DNA of 64,000 bases from Stromatinia cepivora (GCA_014898415.1 RCTD01000023.1:868001-932000), one strand, 5' to 3'; numbered from the stretch's first letter, positions 36,857 to 50,052 are shown. Numbers and translations: made by a program. Notes: generated from the sequence alone by a model not told the origin.

Positions 36857-37991
36857 ACTGGCGATCTGAAGATTCTTGAAGGATAAAACGATTTATGGTA
36901 ACCAGCTAACAGTCTCCAGTATCAATTGGAGTTCCAATGGATGGACACTTGTATTTCTTTGTCAAGATAACTCAAAAAGTAAGGGTAAAAAGGGAACTAC
37001 CAAGGAAAGTTGAAGAACTGAAACTTGAAAAGAAGAGCAGGTAAATAATTTATAGTACCCTAGTATTCATAACCCTCAACGGAATTTACAGACTAGACCC
37101 AATATGGTTGCTATTCAAAATAGGAAAGTAGAGAATCACAAGCCTAACCCAAGGCTAATCTCCGGGTGAGGACTTATATCGAGATTTAATACTAGAACTA
37201 GATCTATAGATGGCTGCTTGGAAACTGATGAAATAAACAAGAGCATACTGCAGTATTTGCCAGGAGGTCTCCGTATTCGGATTCACTCCTTATTCAAGCC
37301 TACTACTGGAGAAAATATGCTAAGTTTCTACCACCAAATATGATATCTGAATATTGATCTTTAGTATAAACACTTGTCTGCTTATCTCAAATAAGCCTTA
37401 GATTCAGACTTCAATAGCTTGTCTAATGTATTATGAAGCTTCTCCTACCACTTATGAGACCAAGTAGATCATATTTTACTATGGAGTTTCTCAAAATTAG
37501 ATGACCCCTTCATCACCAATCAACTGGTCTTAAATGTACTATTCTGTGAACCTATGTTTGTTTGTCTTACAGCTTAATCAAGAGTCTTGAGTGTATTGAT
37601 GAGGGGCAATCTCATTTATATCTAGGCAAGCAAAGTCAGAAATTGGATGGGAAATATCATGCAGGAAATTGCAAAATCTCAACAGAAAACTTGATTTTTC
37701 AGATTGGATATAGGTGGTAAACAACTATTAGTCTTGTTTAAGATATTTGCTGTTGTACTTGCCGTGTCCAACTAGTAGGAACTTACCGGTCTGAAAGTTG
37801 TCCTGGCTTGAAAATTTGAGATGAGGCTCCTCCGGTACCGGTGTGTTGCCTCGACAATAGTTTATATCAGAGCTTCATACTTCCTCCTAACATAACTCAA
37901 CTTTTTTCCAGGGAGAGCCCATTCTTCATTTCAAAAAAACACACAAAAAGAAATTCTGTGATAGATCTTAATTCTATCAACTCGAACCAAC
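36857..37991. promoter_or_regulatory. Divergent promoter region of GH71 gene and the secreted-protein gene
   Basis: 1135 bp between the two starts. On the minus strand CTATAAATT lies at 37047-37055, about 190 bp upstream of the glucanase ATG, and could serve as its TATA box. No coding frame seen. Confidence 0.4.
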
Positions 37992-39291
37992 ATGACTTCT
38001 TTGTTTGGTATCGGCAATGATAAGAATCTTGTCATCTTTTTTGTTTACATCATCTTACTTGTTCCTTTCCTCAGTTTCACAAATGCTGAAGTCAATCAAA
38101 ACTCAGTAGCTCTTCCCATCGACCACCTTGTTGCTCATGTTGCACATGTTGCACAGATCAAGGCTGAGAACTTGACAGGATCAATCATTACATCTGTTCA
38201 CCACCACAATGATCATCACAACCATGCCTACAACATCAGCGCCCGTGCTAACCCAGCCCTCTATGCTCAACGAATTGTAAAGGGTAGGCAGCTGTATTGC
38301 ATCATGCAAGATTCTCTTACTCTTACAACTCTGAAGAACGGAGGTGTCTCTCAGGAAGCATTGATCAACAATCCAGCAAACCTTTACACTGAAGGATATA
38401 GAACTTATGTCCTTCCTGAGGGGGAAGATGCAGGACCTGTCTTTGGAGAACATTTGGATGAAGTACTAAATGATCTCGGATCCGGTGTTTGGGAAGAAGA
38501 TGAAGATATGCCAGTCCTGGTTCGTGAGGGACACACCGCTGGTGGATTCTCTCAGATAGATACAAGTGATCCACAGTTGTGGCACGATAGTTCCCGCCTT
38601 GTAGAGGTAAGTTTCATTAATGGCCGCACGCCTGCAGCAAAGCTAATCACAAGACTTAGCCGACACAAGCAGAGTGGGAAAACTTGATCAACTGCGATCC
38701 TGGAATCATCGTAGCAGACAAAAATAGGAGTCCAGGATCATTAGGTTTCAACAAAAATGCCCCAGATGCCACTCGCATATGGAGTTGGTCCGATGCAGCT
38801 TTCCTATACTACAAAAGAGTCTGCGGTTTGTGGTTCCCCATCAAATCCCATTCTTGATAAGCAATTACTGAATATCCAATGCTACAGGTGCCAATGCCGT
38901 CAAAAACCTAGAGTGGGTTATTCGGGCAGGGATAGTAAATGAGGACACCAACATAATGGTTAAGATGGCCTTGAGAGCAAGTGGGCTTACCTCCATACCA
39001 ACTTGGGGAAATAAGATAACTTTGCATCCAACTGACGATCCCTTCTTTGCTATCCTTGGAAGCAAGAATGGTGCTGGCGTCGGCTTTTTACTTAATACTC
39101 ACAAGGATGCAAACCTTGGGCTGGGTGTCAAGATGGTTGCCAGTATAACAGTTTGGTCATATGATGAGTCCGATGACGCAGATCTTGATATCAGTGATCC
39201 GGATAAAGATGACTTTCCTGGGGACGATCTTTGTTTGCTTTTTCAAATTGTTCCTGTTGCGCAACCAAATACTGCCCTCCCTCCACAATAA
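37992..39291 (+). CDS. Secreted protein of unknown family (389 aa, 3 exons)
   Basis: Exons 37992-38606, 38675-38825 and 38888-39291 join to 390 codons including the stop. Residues 12-33 form a hydrophobic signal peptide. The mature part starts with a His-rich stretch (residues about 64-82, with H-V-A-H-V and H-H-H-N-D-H-H-N-H patterns), then a globular region with A-R-A-N-P-A-L-Y and C-I-M-Q-D motifs, three cysteines and an acidic stretch (D-E-S-D-D-A-D-L-D) near the C-terminus. The second donor is GTTTGT, weak but required to join Cys-Gly to A-N-A-V-K-N in phase. The His-rich segment could bind metal, but that is inference. It is divergent from the GH71 gene, so the pair may be co-expressed at the wall. 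Confidence 0.65.
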
Positions 39292-41849
39292 AGCTTTCAG
39301 AACTAAAAGATCCGCCATTTATGGAGGGACGTGGCTCATAGGGAGATGGGTGATTAGATATTTGTCGGATGGATGAGGTTCACTAAAAATTGCTATTAAA
39401 AGTAAATATTCTAGATAGCAAGATCAGTCCCATGAATAAAAGATGAACAGCCTTGTTTTCAATTCTTCTTTCAAAGTGCAACAGCGTGTGTGAATGTGCG
39501 TGAATTTTGCAAAGCTGTCAAATATATATGGTAATGAGTGATGTTATAAGAAAGACATATTGATGTCTGAGGATCCAAACTTAAAACTAGGTTGATTAGT
39601 CATGGCCCCCCAAGCCCCCCACCTCACCCCCCCAAAACATCAACCGCGCCAGCTATAAGATGATTGTCATACACCAGAAGAAGAGAGGAGAGGGCCGGAA
39701 AATTTAAATATAAAAAAGTAGCATCTCAGACAATGTAGTGCTCTGGCCCCCTGTCTAACAACTTTCCACAGAACTTCGAAGTCTCTGAGTAGCATACAGC
39801 GGGCTCAGGAGTACATCCATAGGCCCATTGGTCATGATCACCGTCGCAATCCAACATTACAGCCTCGACCTACAAATTAAACATAGTCCCAGGTTCCATT
39901 TGCAGCTCAGAAATATAAGAAATGATGAACTGACCATACATTTTCTCTGGGCTTGAGGAAACGGGATATTCAACAAAGTAGAGGTCAAAATTTTGTCATT
40001 TCGGCATCGATTTTATCGGTAATCTAAGCTCTAGCATCCTCGTTAAGTAACTACAAATCGAGCAAGCAGAAACAGAAATGGAAACCGTAAAGATTGATTT
40101 ATTAACCCCGCTATGAAAAGGAGAGGGAAGGTTCTAGTCCAGATCATCCAATGGCAGGAGACCTCGAGCTCCCCATTGGTTGAAATCAACTTCGAATTGA
40201 ATGCAAGATGCCATGGCTTCTCATCAGTGTAGGAATGCACTCCAAGCTAAGCGTTAACGCTTCACAAGCCATGATATGAATGAAGCTAGTTCAGAACCAA
40301 GGATACGAAATTTTCACAAGAATGTTCGTCAAATTTCAGATTTGGTGTCAGGAGCCGGTCTACAGCATCTCGGCATGCTCTTAAATCAAATCGATAGCTG
40401 AATAGTAAGAAGATGATATTGCGCCCGTAGCCCAGAAAAAAAAAAGTGTAAACGAAGCTTTTTTCCGATCATAAACATGCATTTCCTCAAAACCTTGTGG
40501 CTAAAAACCCCAAGAGCCATGACCAAGGCATAGCGGACCAAAAGCTCAATGTCAGGATTAGGACAACTCGTCCAAAAAATGAACACGAGAAAACCATTAG
40601 CAATCTCATCTCAAGAACTACTTTAAGGTTCTAGACACTTTACTAGGTACTGACAAGCAATACAAGTTTCCCAGCACGAACTATCATTAAGTAATAAAAG
40701 ATGCTAGATGAAAGATGAAAGAACGTATGCCATGTACTGCAATACAGAATTTCGCAGCAACTAAGCCGGGAAAATGTTGCAGGGTCAGTCATATATGTGT
40801 GTTTGCTAAAATTGTGTATATGAGGAAAAGTGCAACCGGCCTAGCCGTAGCTCCTCCCGAACAGAGTATCCGATTTGAGTCAACAACGTGGAAATCCCAT
40901 CGCGCGAAAACACTTATAGGGTCCAAAGTAGGTTTCTCGTATGGGGGGAAAGGCTAACAGAAATATTCCGCCCAAATATTCGAAACAACGTAAGATCTTA
41001 CATCTTCACGGAAAAGCAAAACAAAACCACTAATACAGAAGAAATCGAAATCGGAATCTCTCACAGCGAAGCTTTCCACTTTTTTAAAAAAGAAAAACAA
41101 TCATTACCAAACCATTTCACCCCCCATGTAAATGCAATTTCCGCAGCACAACAACAACCAACCAACCCAACCAACATCATCCAATAGTCCTATACCCAAT
41201 TCACCATACTCTGCTCACTAACCCATGATTATTTAATCACAATACCAACATTCATACCTACTTGTCATGGCCATCACAAACGGTCTTTGTGTAATTAATA
41301 TACGGGGTAGGAAGGCAGGATTGTGTAGTGGTGTGACCACACCTGTTTATGTGGCCACAATGACCAAAAGTATTGTTTCCTGCTCTGGAATGCGCACGAC
41401 GTTGTAATTGTATAATGCTATACTGTATGTCATCGAGCATAACGAACGAAAAAGGTTTCGATGACTCGAAATTGACAGAATTTCTCAGTCAGGATAGGAT
41501 ATTAAAGAGTATGATAAATAGCGACGACGTGATGAAAGAGAGAATGTTGCTATACTCTACCTTTTCAAAATCAAAATAACCGTGAATTAAAATAATCAAT
41601 ATTCCTTCCACTCTTTCCATTACATTAAATCTAATTAAAAGCAGACATTAATTGCTAATGACAGTGGTATCAATATCAAACCATAAATAAATGTCAGCTG
41701 TCTCACCAATGAATAGGTAGGTAGCGATAGGGATCGCACAAGCTTTTTCCTTCTCCTCAAATTCCCAATCCTGATCCTGTGAAGTGAATCGATAAATTCA
41801 CTCCTTACCCACTAAACTCCGTCCTGATATATCTATCCATCGAACCCAA
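39292..41849. other. Long intergenic region, no convincing gene
   Basis: About 2.5 kb between two genes. A C-rich run lies at about 39606-39636. Small open frames on both strands show no motif, and no RNA gene was recognised. Confidence 0.5.
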
Positions 41850-43487
41850 TCATCGTGTTTTCTCCACATTGCTTCTCATCATTCCCGCATATCCACTCTC
41901 GCTGTCTGTATATGAAAACGGTCTTTCTCTCTCGGGAGAAGGTGCGCCCGCGGTCATACTCGCGCTTCTGCTTGGGACTGGTAGCTCTATTGGGCCTTTT
42001 CCTTGGTTTTGCCTTTCTTTCCCTTGCATTCTTCTGTAGTTAATTAATTAGCGTACGGCCTTTTTCATATCTTATGACAGGGTTCAAAAAAGCAAAAAAG
42101 AAGAGGTGATCAAAACGTACCTCAAAGCATCTTGCGCACTTCGATCATCCATCTCACTCAATGTCAGCCCGCCATATTGTTGAGTAGATAAATGCGACTC
42201 GTGGTTATACGCCGGATTAGGGAAGCCAGGGCTCCCCACCGGACTTCCTACCGACACACTCTGATATTGACCTTTTCTAACCGTCTGCATACCCACTTCA
42301 TCAAGGGGCGGACTTCGACTTCTGAGACTATTTGCATCGGGATCCGTGTAAGTGCCGTAATGAGGCGAGAAGCGTCCGGATGCGGTATCCAAGCCTGATA
42401 GACCAGATGAGAACTTCGACATGTTGCGATAATTGACTTCGGAAACTGACTTGCTACTTTGTGACATGTAAGAATTATGGTTAGTGTCGAAGGCGTCGTT
42501 TGTTTGAGGTCCGGTCGAGCCATTGTGGAGAACTTCCTTCATGGTTCTGTGACGGCCGCACATGTAAAATAGAGCTCCGGCTAAAGCTATTACTGCGACT
42601 GCGCCGATAACGATACCGGCAATGGCGCCAGGTGGGAATGATTCATGAGAGTTAGTAGTGGCGATTGGCTTTGAGGTTTCTAAAGGGAAATATTCATTGG
42701 GAGAGAACTCTATGGTTGAGTTCTCGGCGTATGCGAATTGAACATCGAATGTTTGTGTAGCATTTGGATTAATGACTCCTACCATGCCATCCTGACAAGC
42801 TCCCGGAGCTGAGCAGTAGAAAAAGATGGGTTCTGTATCATTAATGAGTAAATTAAATATAGGTGGCTAGATAAACTCAGTCAGCATCAATTGATTAATT
42901 CGTAAGGCACTGGGTGTCTAACATTGTCCGAGACAATAGAAATAGGCTTAAAACCACTCCAAAATCCGATCTTCCCTGCGCCGGTGTCTTCGTAAGGTAT
43001 GCATGACTCTACGAGATTAGAGAATCAGTAATCGCCTATGAAAGAAAGGTTTCGGGGAAAATACGTTTGTACTCTGCTCTTGCCACTGAATGGTTAAGAG
43101 GATAGAAGCGAAATTCTATGATAATCAGTTAGTTATTCGTCGTGTCGGTATTTTACATTGATTCCCTACCGATAATATCTCCAACATCCGCGGTTAATGA
43201 TCTGGGACTGTAATTGAGGCCAACCTAATAACCATAAGCATTTTGGTTGTGAAGCAATTGCGATTGTGGTATCGACTTACTGCGCCGACCGATACGACAT
43301 GGGTGGCAGCAACAGAGTTCGACGTGCTTGTGGATGAATTTGTGGCCGAACTAGACTCGGATGCTGATGATGCGGAGCTAGACTTTGACGCCGAAGCAAT
43401 AGTAGGAATTTCTGTGGTAGAACTTTCTGCCTGGGCCGAAGCAAGGATTAAGAGCCCTAATAGAGCGAACTGCCTCAACAGCATCAT
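41850..43487 (-). CDS. Serine-rich surface protein with cupredoxin-like domain and one membrane helix (442 aa, 6 exons)
   Basis: Exons 43281-43487, 43170-43224, 43065-43115, 42923-43008, 42121-42866 and 41850-42033 join in phase. A signal peptide (about 1-20) is followed by a Ser/Thr-rich stem. The cupredoxin-like domain (about 60-185) shows F-x-F-Y-x-x-N-H-S-V and F-F-Y-C-S-A-P-G-A-C-Q-D-G-M-V. A single transmembrane helix of about 20 residues (G-A-I-A-G-I-V-I-G-A-V) follows, then a basic C-terminal cytosolic tail of about 200 residues. Related fungal extracellular serine-rich proteins are usually secreted or GPI-anchored; here a helix and long tail suggest a membrane-tethered surface sensor. 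In family members I know, the last motif usually contains a His before the second Cys; here it is Ala, so type-1 copper binding is doubtful. Confidence 0.75.
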
Positions 43488-44374
43488 ATTGACCGTCGAG
43501 TCGTCAATGAAATCAATTAATATGATAAGTAAAGAACGAATGTTGCCATGCTGTTAGGAAACAAAACAAAGAAGAACAATGTAAGAAATGTGTGCTGTGC
43601 TAGGACAGAAATCAGGCGGAAATATCACTCTCGTGCGGGGGTGGTTGTCCGTATCAAGAAGACCTGATCAGCAAAGCCAGCCCCCATAAAAAGATACTTG
43701 GTACTGAATGTACAGGCAATAATAATGTGCGGCTGAGTAAGAAAACGGTGTGGTAAATTCTTGCAATTCTTGCAATTTTTCATGTAGTATCTAATGAGTG
43801 AGCTTGGCATTAAGTACGGCGGTGTATCAGCCGATGGCTTTTGGAGATTTAGGAAAGAATTCACGCTCATGTTGAAGCCATCGCTTTGTACCTTCACCAG
43901 TGTGTACACAACAAAGCGTTCGTGTCGGTTGGAAGCAGCCATCGCAAAAGAATGCCCACGGAGAGACGATGTACGGATCTACCTCGGTAGCAATATAGCA
44001 TGGATGTAATTTGTCCACATGCAAGTAAGTTCATATCTTTAGAAGAACCATGCCTATCTGGGAAAGATTGGAGGAGAGAAGATGGGGGCCACGGACGTTG
44101 ATTGAACGGAATTCAGGCATATAACAGGTACAGGGTTTGGCGAACATCTAAAGCCTTACGCTTTGACTGGACAGATCCCTGAGGGTGACCCTTACCTGCT
44201 TACATTTTGTATTGCCTAATTTCTTGATTGAAAAACTCGCGTGGAAACTCGTGTGGAAATCTCTTTGAAGGTGATATGACTCCGCAATTTTGACCAACAG
44301 AGGTATATAATATATTTATACAATTGACAAGAAAATAGTCTTGTATGAGGGTATATGGCAAACTTTTAAATCGA
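43488..44374. other. Intergenic, no gene seen
   Basis: 887 bp between the start of the cupredoxin-like gene and the 3' end of the ALG6 gene. Overlapping short open frames near 43625-44024 on both strands have no recognisable motif. Confidence 0.5.
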
Positions 44375-46236
44375 TCATTGAACCTTCTTCATCTTCGCCT
44401 TCTTCTTTTCCGAACCTGTTGACTCCAGAAGACCACTTTCAACCGCCAGAGACCATAGACACCATAGATAACATATACCAAATCCAGCGACACCAACTCC
44501 AACATTCAAGATTACCCAGAGATCTGGATACATTGGAGGTGGCGTGTAGAACACTTCGCCCAAGTGCCAACCGAGCATTGCCTGATAGAAGACTGTATGG
44601 ATTAAAGTTGTTCCGAGTCCTATCCAATTGCCATCATTATATTGTGCATACACCTCAAAAGCGAAGGGGGGAAGTCCAAGAAGGTATAGCCACAAAAGAA
44701 CAAGCACAAAGTAAGGAACTCGCAACTCTTCTCTTTGCAACAATGGAAACATCGTAAAGGCACCAAGCACATTCGCAAATGCTATCCATGATCGAGTTCC
44801 TTTGCTAAGCCCTCCTCGACCAGCAAGCATCACAGTCATCGGCATTAGAGGTAGCAAAACGCTTTTCTCATGAACCTGAAAACTGAAGAGAAAGAATCCC
44901 CACGCTGATGTCGCTGAGGCCAAAGGTAATAGGTCTCTCCGTGGCTTGAAGAATATAATGAGGCATGGAGGGGTAATGGATGCCAAAGTGAAAAGTAGCG
45001 AAGCTTTCTGAAGAAGATCTTTATCAAAGTTTCGAAGCTTGATAACGACGTTCAATGCACACCAAAAATTGGCTACCTTATCTTCAAAAAGACCTCGTGC
45101 AAAAGGGAACACTCGGTATATAACCTGTGCGCCTTGTTGTAGGATGGGGTAGTACCATGCGCGATAATCCAGTTTATATGAAAGATGGCTAAGAATTGGC
45201 AATGGCGCAGCATAACCATCGAGCTCTGGCCGAGCACTGATACCTTGATTTTTATCGTAAATAGCACCCAAGAACAGAGGCAGAAATAGGATCGCAAATG
45301 ATGCTAATGTTACAATCGCGATACCTAGAAATCTAGGGATATTAATAACAGGAAAGATGCAGACGCCTAGCAGGTATGCGAACATTGCAGGCGCATAGTA
45401 TAAAGCCATCTGTTTGAATCCCAATGCCATGACAAAAAACACACAGCTCCACATGTATCTACCAGCAAGGACACTAGACATGCTAGCCAGAACCAATCCA
45501 AGCATTACTGTATTGTATTGAAAATGTGCGTGGTCGATAAGGATTGATCCTGGTTGCATGAGTATCGCGGTCAATGCAATTGATGCTGTCCATATATTGA
45601 CAGTTTGCAGCTTGCTTAGTCGTCGAACAAAGATGACCGCCGCGGGCACAAACACTAAGTATTCGGAAATAATAACTGTAGCTCTCATAAAAACCTTCAT
45701 TGTTGGATCATCCAGTCCTCGCGACGTGTGTAGAGTAAACCAGGAAGGGTTTATAAGTCCTCCGATCTTTCCAAGAACCCAACTATGATATGCAGTCAAG
45801 GGTGGATAGTCCAATCCCCACCATTCGAGGTCGTGGAAGTACCACTGTGAAATGGGAAGCTGTGTCGCGATCTCCATCCAGTGTCTCTGAGCTTCGTAGT
45901 CACCATGCATCGGCGGGCTTTGATATCCTGCAGTAAATAGTCAGTAACAGAGCTCTAAGTTGACAGATTTACAAACGCACCAGAATACCCCCAAAGTCCA
46001 GTAGCCCATCTGAACAAACCCACAGCCATTAATATTAAAGGAAGGACCACCCATTGTGATGTCGAACTACGTGCAGACCAAAGTAGAGAGGCTAATGGAT
46101 ACGTGGGTTGATTTCCACTTGTACGTCTGGCCGCTGGCGTTGTAGTGGTCGCTATTGAATCACTCTCAGACATAGCTTTTTTGGATCGTTGACCTCGCGA
46201 GCGAGGTTTGTGCGGTGAGGGAGAATGCCCAGCCAT
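44375..46236 (-). CDS. ALG6: Dolichyl-P-Glc:Man9GlcNAc2-PP-dolichol alpha-1,3-glucosyltransferase (602 aa, 2 exons)
   Basis: Exons 45981-46236 and 44375-45927 join in phase. The N-terminus (residues 1-50) is a basic, serine-rich cytosolic extension; the first membrane helix follows (about 60-78). The first lumenal loop holds the family signature: G-D-Y-E-A-Q-R-H-W-M-E, then W-G-L-D-Y-P-P-L-T-A-Y-H-S. The acidic residues in this loop are the proposed catalytic centre of GT57 enzymes. About ten further hydrophobic helices follow, with an F-Q-V-H-E-K-S-V-L-L-P-L motif in the C-terminal half. ALG6 adds the first glucose to the lipid-linked oligosaccharide on the lumenal side of the ER, before ALG8 and ALG10. 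Sequence wording separates it from ALG8. The intron has a TTACTGAC branch site. Confidence 0.9.
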
Positions 46237-47817
46237 TGTCACCGAAGAATTGAAGTCAAATAATGTACATTTACCATTGCTTGAGATAGAACACAACACC
46301 AAGTCTCGATTCTGTTGCCGGCGGGTTCAGTTGGTGTGTTAAGTTGGTGGGGCATGCGATGAACTGCTACAAATTTTAGCCTTGCGCTTGATGACAACGC
46401 TTCGACTTTTGCATTTCCATCCCAACCCAATCTTCACCCACAACGAATTGGATAATTTTTACGCGCCATATATTTCTAGATCCTTGATATGATCCTTTCA
46501 AATGATTTACTGCAGATATCATTTCTAAGAAGGCTCTATCAATTGTAACCTCAGTACTATACCAATATACAAAAGCCCGGACACAGAAATAATATTCTTC
46601 ACACCACCATTTACATACCATACTGGAAAATGGACTTTAGGATATCTTTCCGGGCTGCTGGAAATGGGTACACAAATTGTTAATGGCCATGCTCAGTATT
46701 CTGGCTTGAAGATATCTGTGATGGGAAAAGTGTTCACAACTTTCCAGTGAAAGCACCGTTTAAAGAGATGTAACAATTGTACTAAAAATGGATTGATTAT
46801 TTATAGTCTCGAAACAAGATACTGAAGCTACATCAGGAGCATCCTCTTGACCAGCTTCCTCTTACCAGAGTCCAGCATTAAAGTATCGTCTGTTACCGCC
46901 CAAGTCCTTCACATGCTTTGCAGATCGTTTACGTAATCGAAGCGATACAGTAAAGCTGTAAAGGATCGTGGGTCCTCTGGTTTATGTTATGATGTGTGGA
47001 TTCTGTACAGTATCAGGATTGCGCAAAGGATTTCTCCCTGATTGAAAGCTGCGTTGGGTGTGCGGCAATTCTGGTCGTTGCACGATTCTTAAATCCTTTG
47101 GGGTATTCTTCCTGTTGTCTAGGTTACAGTATGTAGTCTGTGATAGCGAAAATTCGGATGGGCCCATCATTTTGTCATTCTGCCAGGAGAAGCTCTCAGC
47201 AACCAAGCCCGATGACAGGACGAACCAGCGCAGAGTCATCTGCTGGCAATTTTACCCACCAGTCAGTAATTGATGATATTGCTCCCAAACTTCGCGGCTG
47301 GCTGGCGTGGGGAGAGGAATGTCTGTGATGGCCTTTTATTACAGGACAGTAATACAATTACAAGAAGAGGTATAATCCATACACGATAAATGAGCTCGTT
47401 CTCTAGCGATTTACACTCTACTGAACCGCCAAAGCGCCGAAACACTCAATATCCTACACTACCAACATGCCGTTTGGTGATCGAATCCGATGACCACTCG
47501 CGTCCAAAAAACCGCTTAACCTGAGGGTGCCAATATCCGAGCCCTGTGCCCTACTATTATCTGGGACACCACCCTATGTCCCTGTCCAGAAACCTTACCA
47601 CATTTAACCTTCCAATAAAGCGCAGTTTTCGTGAAGTTTCGAGAACGATTCGAGGATTTCAAGCGCAAAGATCACGAGCAGGTTATCCGATGTCCCTTTT
47701 CCGTATACATAATGATATTCAACCTGTATCATCTAACATGCAGTCCAAGGATAGAATGATTCCTGGTCCTTGACACAGCAAGACACCTTGGGATCTTCTG
47801 TGATTCTATAATTCCAG
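46237..47817. other. Intergenic, no convincing gene
   Basis: About 1.6 kb with the ALG6 promoter at the left. Overlapping short open frames on both strands (46376-47773) lack recognisable domains. Confidence 0.5.
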
Positions 47818-48081
47818 TCAGTGACCAATTTTCAACAATCCCTTCCATCCAAACCTACCATTAAAGCGCTTTTCCGTCTCTACTTCCGTTTTCAGAGACT
47901 TGCTACTCTTGGGCTCAACAGTGAGAAGTAATGGCTCACTGCCCGTATGTTTTGTATATGCTTGATGGCAGCAAGCTCCGACGAAAGCTAACATCAAGAC
48001 CAGTAAACCCATGCCGAGATTCACCAGGACAGTCGGTTCAAGATTTGTCTCTAGTGCTGCTAACATTGTGGCTAGACACAT
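47818..48081 (-). CDS. Possible small membrane protein, unknown (87 aa)
   Basis: The frame has one strong hydrophobic segment (residues about 18-38, V-L-V-N-L-G-M-G-L-L-V-L-M-L), then a Cys-Cys pair, and a charged, Lys/Glu-rich C-terminus. It has the shape of a single-pass membrane protein with a short cytosolic tail. No family is recognised and no intron is needed. It may be a real small gene or a chance frame; composition slightly favours the first. Confidence 0.35.
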   Translation of the reverse strand: MCLATMLAALETNLEPTVLVNLGMGLLVLMLAFVGACCHQAYTKHTGSEPLLLTVEPKSSKSLKTEVETEKRFNGRFGWKGLLKIGH

Positions 48082-48601
48082 ATTGTTTGGCAGCGGCTGG
48101 AGAACGATGTCGATATGTATATTCAGAGAGTATTGATGGTATTGGACGATTCAAAATGATATGTGATGCATAGATTTTTGTTGCATAGGATGGATGAAAT
48201 CTAGAGGATAAGAGCAAGAGTAGGATTTAAAGTTGGACTTGTTGGTGAGCCGGTTGCGACTTCCCCATTGTTCGTGACGTACATATATTTCGGAAGCGCT
48301 TCGCAAGGCTTTCTAGTATAGCGCCGCAGATAGCCTAAATCCTTCCCAAATCCCGGAGCGCGGGGCAATTTGAAGATGTGGAGGCTTTTCGCAAAGAAGT
48401 GCAGCGCGGCGTTGCAAAAAAGCCTCAGACCGGATCAAATCAACTTCGGATATTCTGACATAGAAAATTGTGTGATACGACTGTGTTATGAACAATTTGA
48501 AGGGGGCGAAGTATCAATATGTTCTATGCCTGAAACTATACTATATTAATACGAAGTACTATAAATAGTACAATGAAAAAAAATACAACCCTTATATTTA
48601 A
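48082..48601. other. Intergenic, no gene seen
   Basis: 520 bp between the small frame and the first copy of the GGCAAAT-terminus repeat. The last 100 bp become strongly AT-rich. Confidence 0.45.
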
Positions 48602-48902
48602 TGGCAAATGACTCGCATCCCCTCAAAATGAGTTTAATTACTTTTATGCCCTTCAACTGAACCTGTTTTACTCTTATACTCCTTGTCATAAATTCTATCT
48701 TCAAATAATTGGATTCTACCGTTATTAGGAATTCTACCCTACTATAGATTCAGGATTATCGTAAAAAAAAATATATATATATTCTAGCTATTTAAGAGGA
48801 GATTCTATCGTAGAATCTGTTATACAATCTAAGGGGCATGAAAGTAAAATAGGTTCATATACCTAATTTATTTCATTTTGTGGGGCATGAAAGTAATTTG
48901 CC
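48602..48902. mobile_element. MITE copy 1 (CGGCAA terminus family), about 300 bp
   Basis: It starts TGGCAAATGACTCGCATCCC and ends GGGCATGAAAGTAATTTGCCG, inverted termini of about 20 bp that match those of the element at 55734-56198. The interior repeats variants of the terminal motif (GGGGCATGAAAGTAAAAT near 48833) and AT-rich text with TTCTACC motifs. Family membership is clear, but I found no convincing target-site duplication, so the edges may have decayed. Confidence 0.65.
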
Positions 48903-50052
48903 GTTTTACCGTCTTCTTAAACAAATTGACAAATCATTGGAACTATTATACTTGATCCGAACCAAACCGAAATCTAAAAGAATAATAAAGATACCCCTTA
49001 AAAACCTCCACCCTTCAGATTCCCCTTTTCTAACCATCTATTCCGTACTTGCCGGCTTTATCGGTATATCCGCGCATTGTTTTGTCATCTCATTAGGCGA
49101 AAACCTTAATTTCACGTATCATCCATCTTATATCTTTGCCGTGCATAGCATATATAACTAATCCAAATTATAACTCGAATCCACGGACTAAAATATCTTT
49201 GAGTTCCCCTTAATTTTTGATTCGGGCGACGGGTTCGCCGGTTTAAAGTATGTATACTAAAAGCTCACCCGCTATGTGCCATGTCTCTGTGGCTCTAGCA
49301 TTTCAGCGGTATATCGTATCGATTTCATGAGCAAGCACGTCACTTCCGGGGCTCAAAGTAACCACGCAGATCTTCCTCATGTCATTGAGCAGGATCTCTA
49401 GTTCGAGGTGCTTTATTTCTTCCTTGCATGTTTAACCTTATGGCCATTTTTGAGAGGCGGCCGAGATGTACATTCGAGCCTCGTCTGCACTCTTTGATAT
49501 ACAGGGCAAGCACTTCCCTCTTCATTGCCTAGGATCTATATATTTCTCCCATTGTTCTTTACATGACGACTCGGCACATGCCATTAAACCCGAGAGCCTC
49601 AAGCCGCACAAGGCGCGCGCTTGGCAATGCTCTGAAAGGGACTGCTCTGGCGTCTGGTTTTAACTATGTGTTACGGTACATGAACATATGTTCACTGGGA
49701 CAGGTCATGAATACGTTAAGCCTGTATTCCAGCGTTCATGGGAAGTCTAGGTCAAGCTAGGATCTTTTTGTCCTTGATTTTCCTCTAATTTTTCGAACAA
49801 AATAGAGCGACTCTCTCGCCCCTATTTCATCATCCTTCATCCGTCACTGATAATCATAAAAGTCACAATCACATTTGCATGGCATATTGGTAAAATAATT
49901 TTTCCAAGTCTAATAATTTATAATTCTTGAGTGGGATCCGGGGTTCTTCAATTCAACAACATTCTGAGCAATTTTCCGTGGATCAACCAAGCGGGTTCGG
50001 CAAAATACTCCAAACAAATGAAAAAAGGACGAACTCTTTCCCTTCCTCTTCT
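48903..50052. other. Intergenic, no convincing gene
   Basis: About 1.15 kb. A 93-codon plus-strand frame (48880-49161) begins inside the MITE and is rejected. Other short frames show no motif. Confidence 0.5.

Noticed and set aside
44341..44757. 138-codon plus-strand frame
   Set aside because: Antisense to the conserved C-terminal part of ALG6.
48880..49161. 93-codon plus-strand frame
   Set aside because: Begins inside a MITE terminus and shows no recognisable domain.
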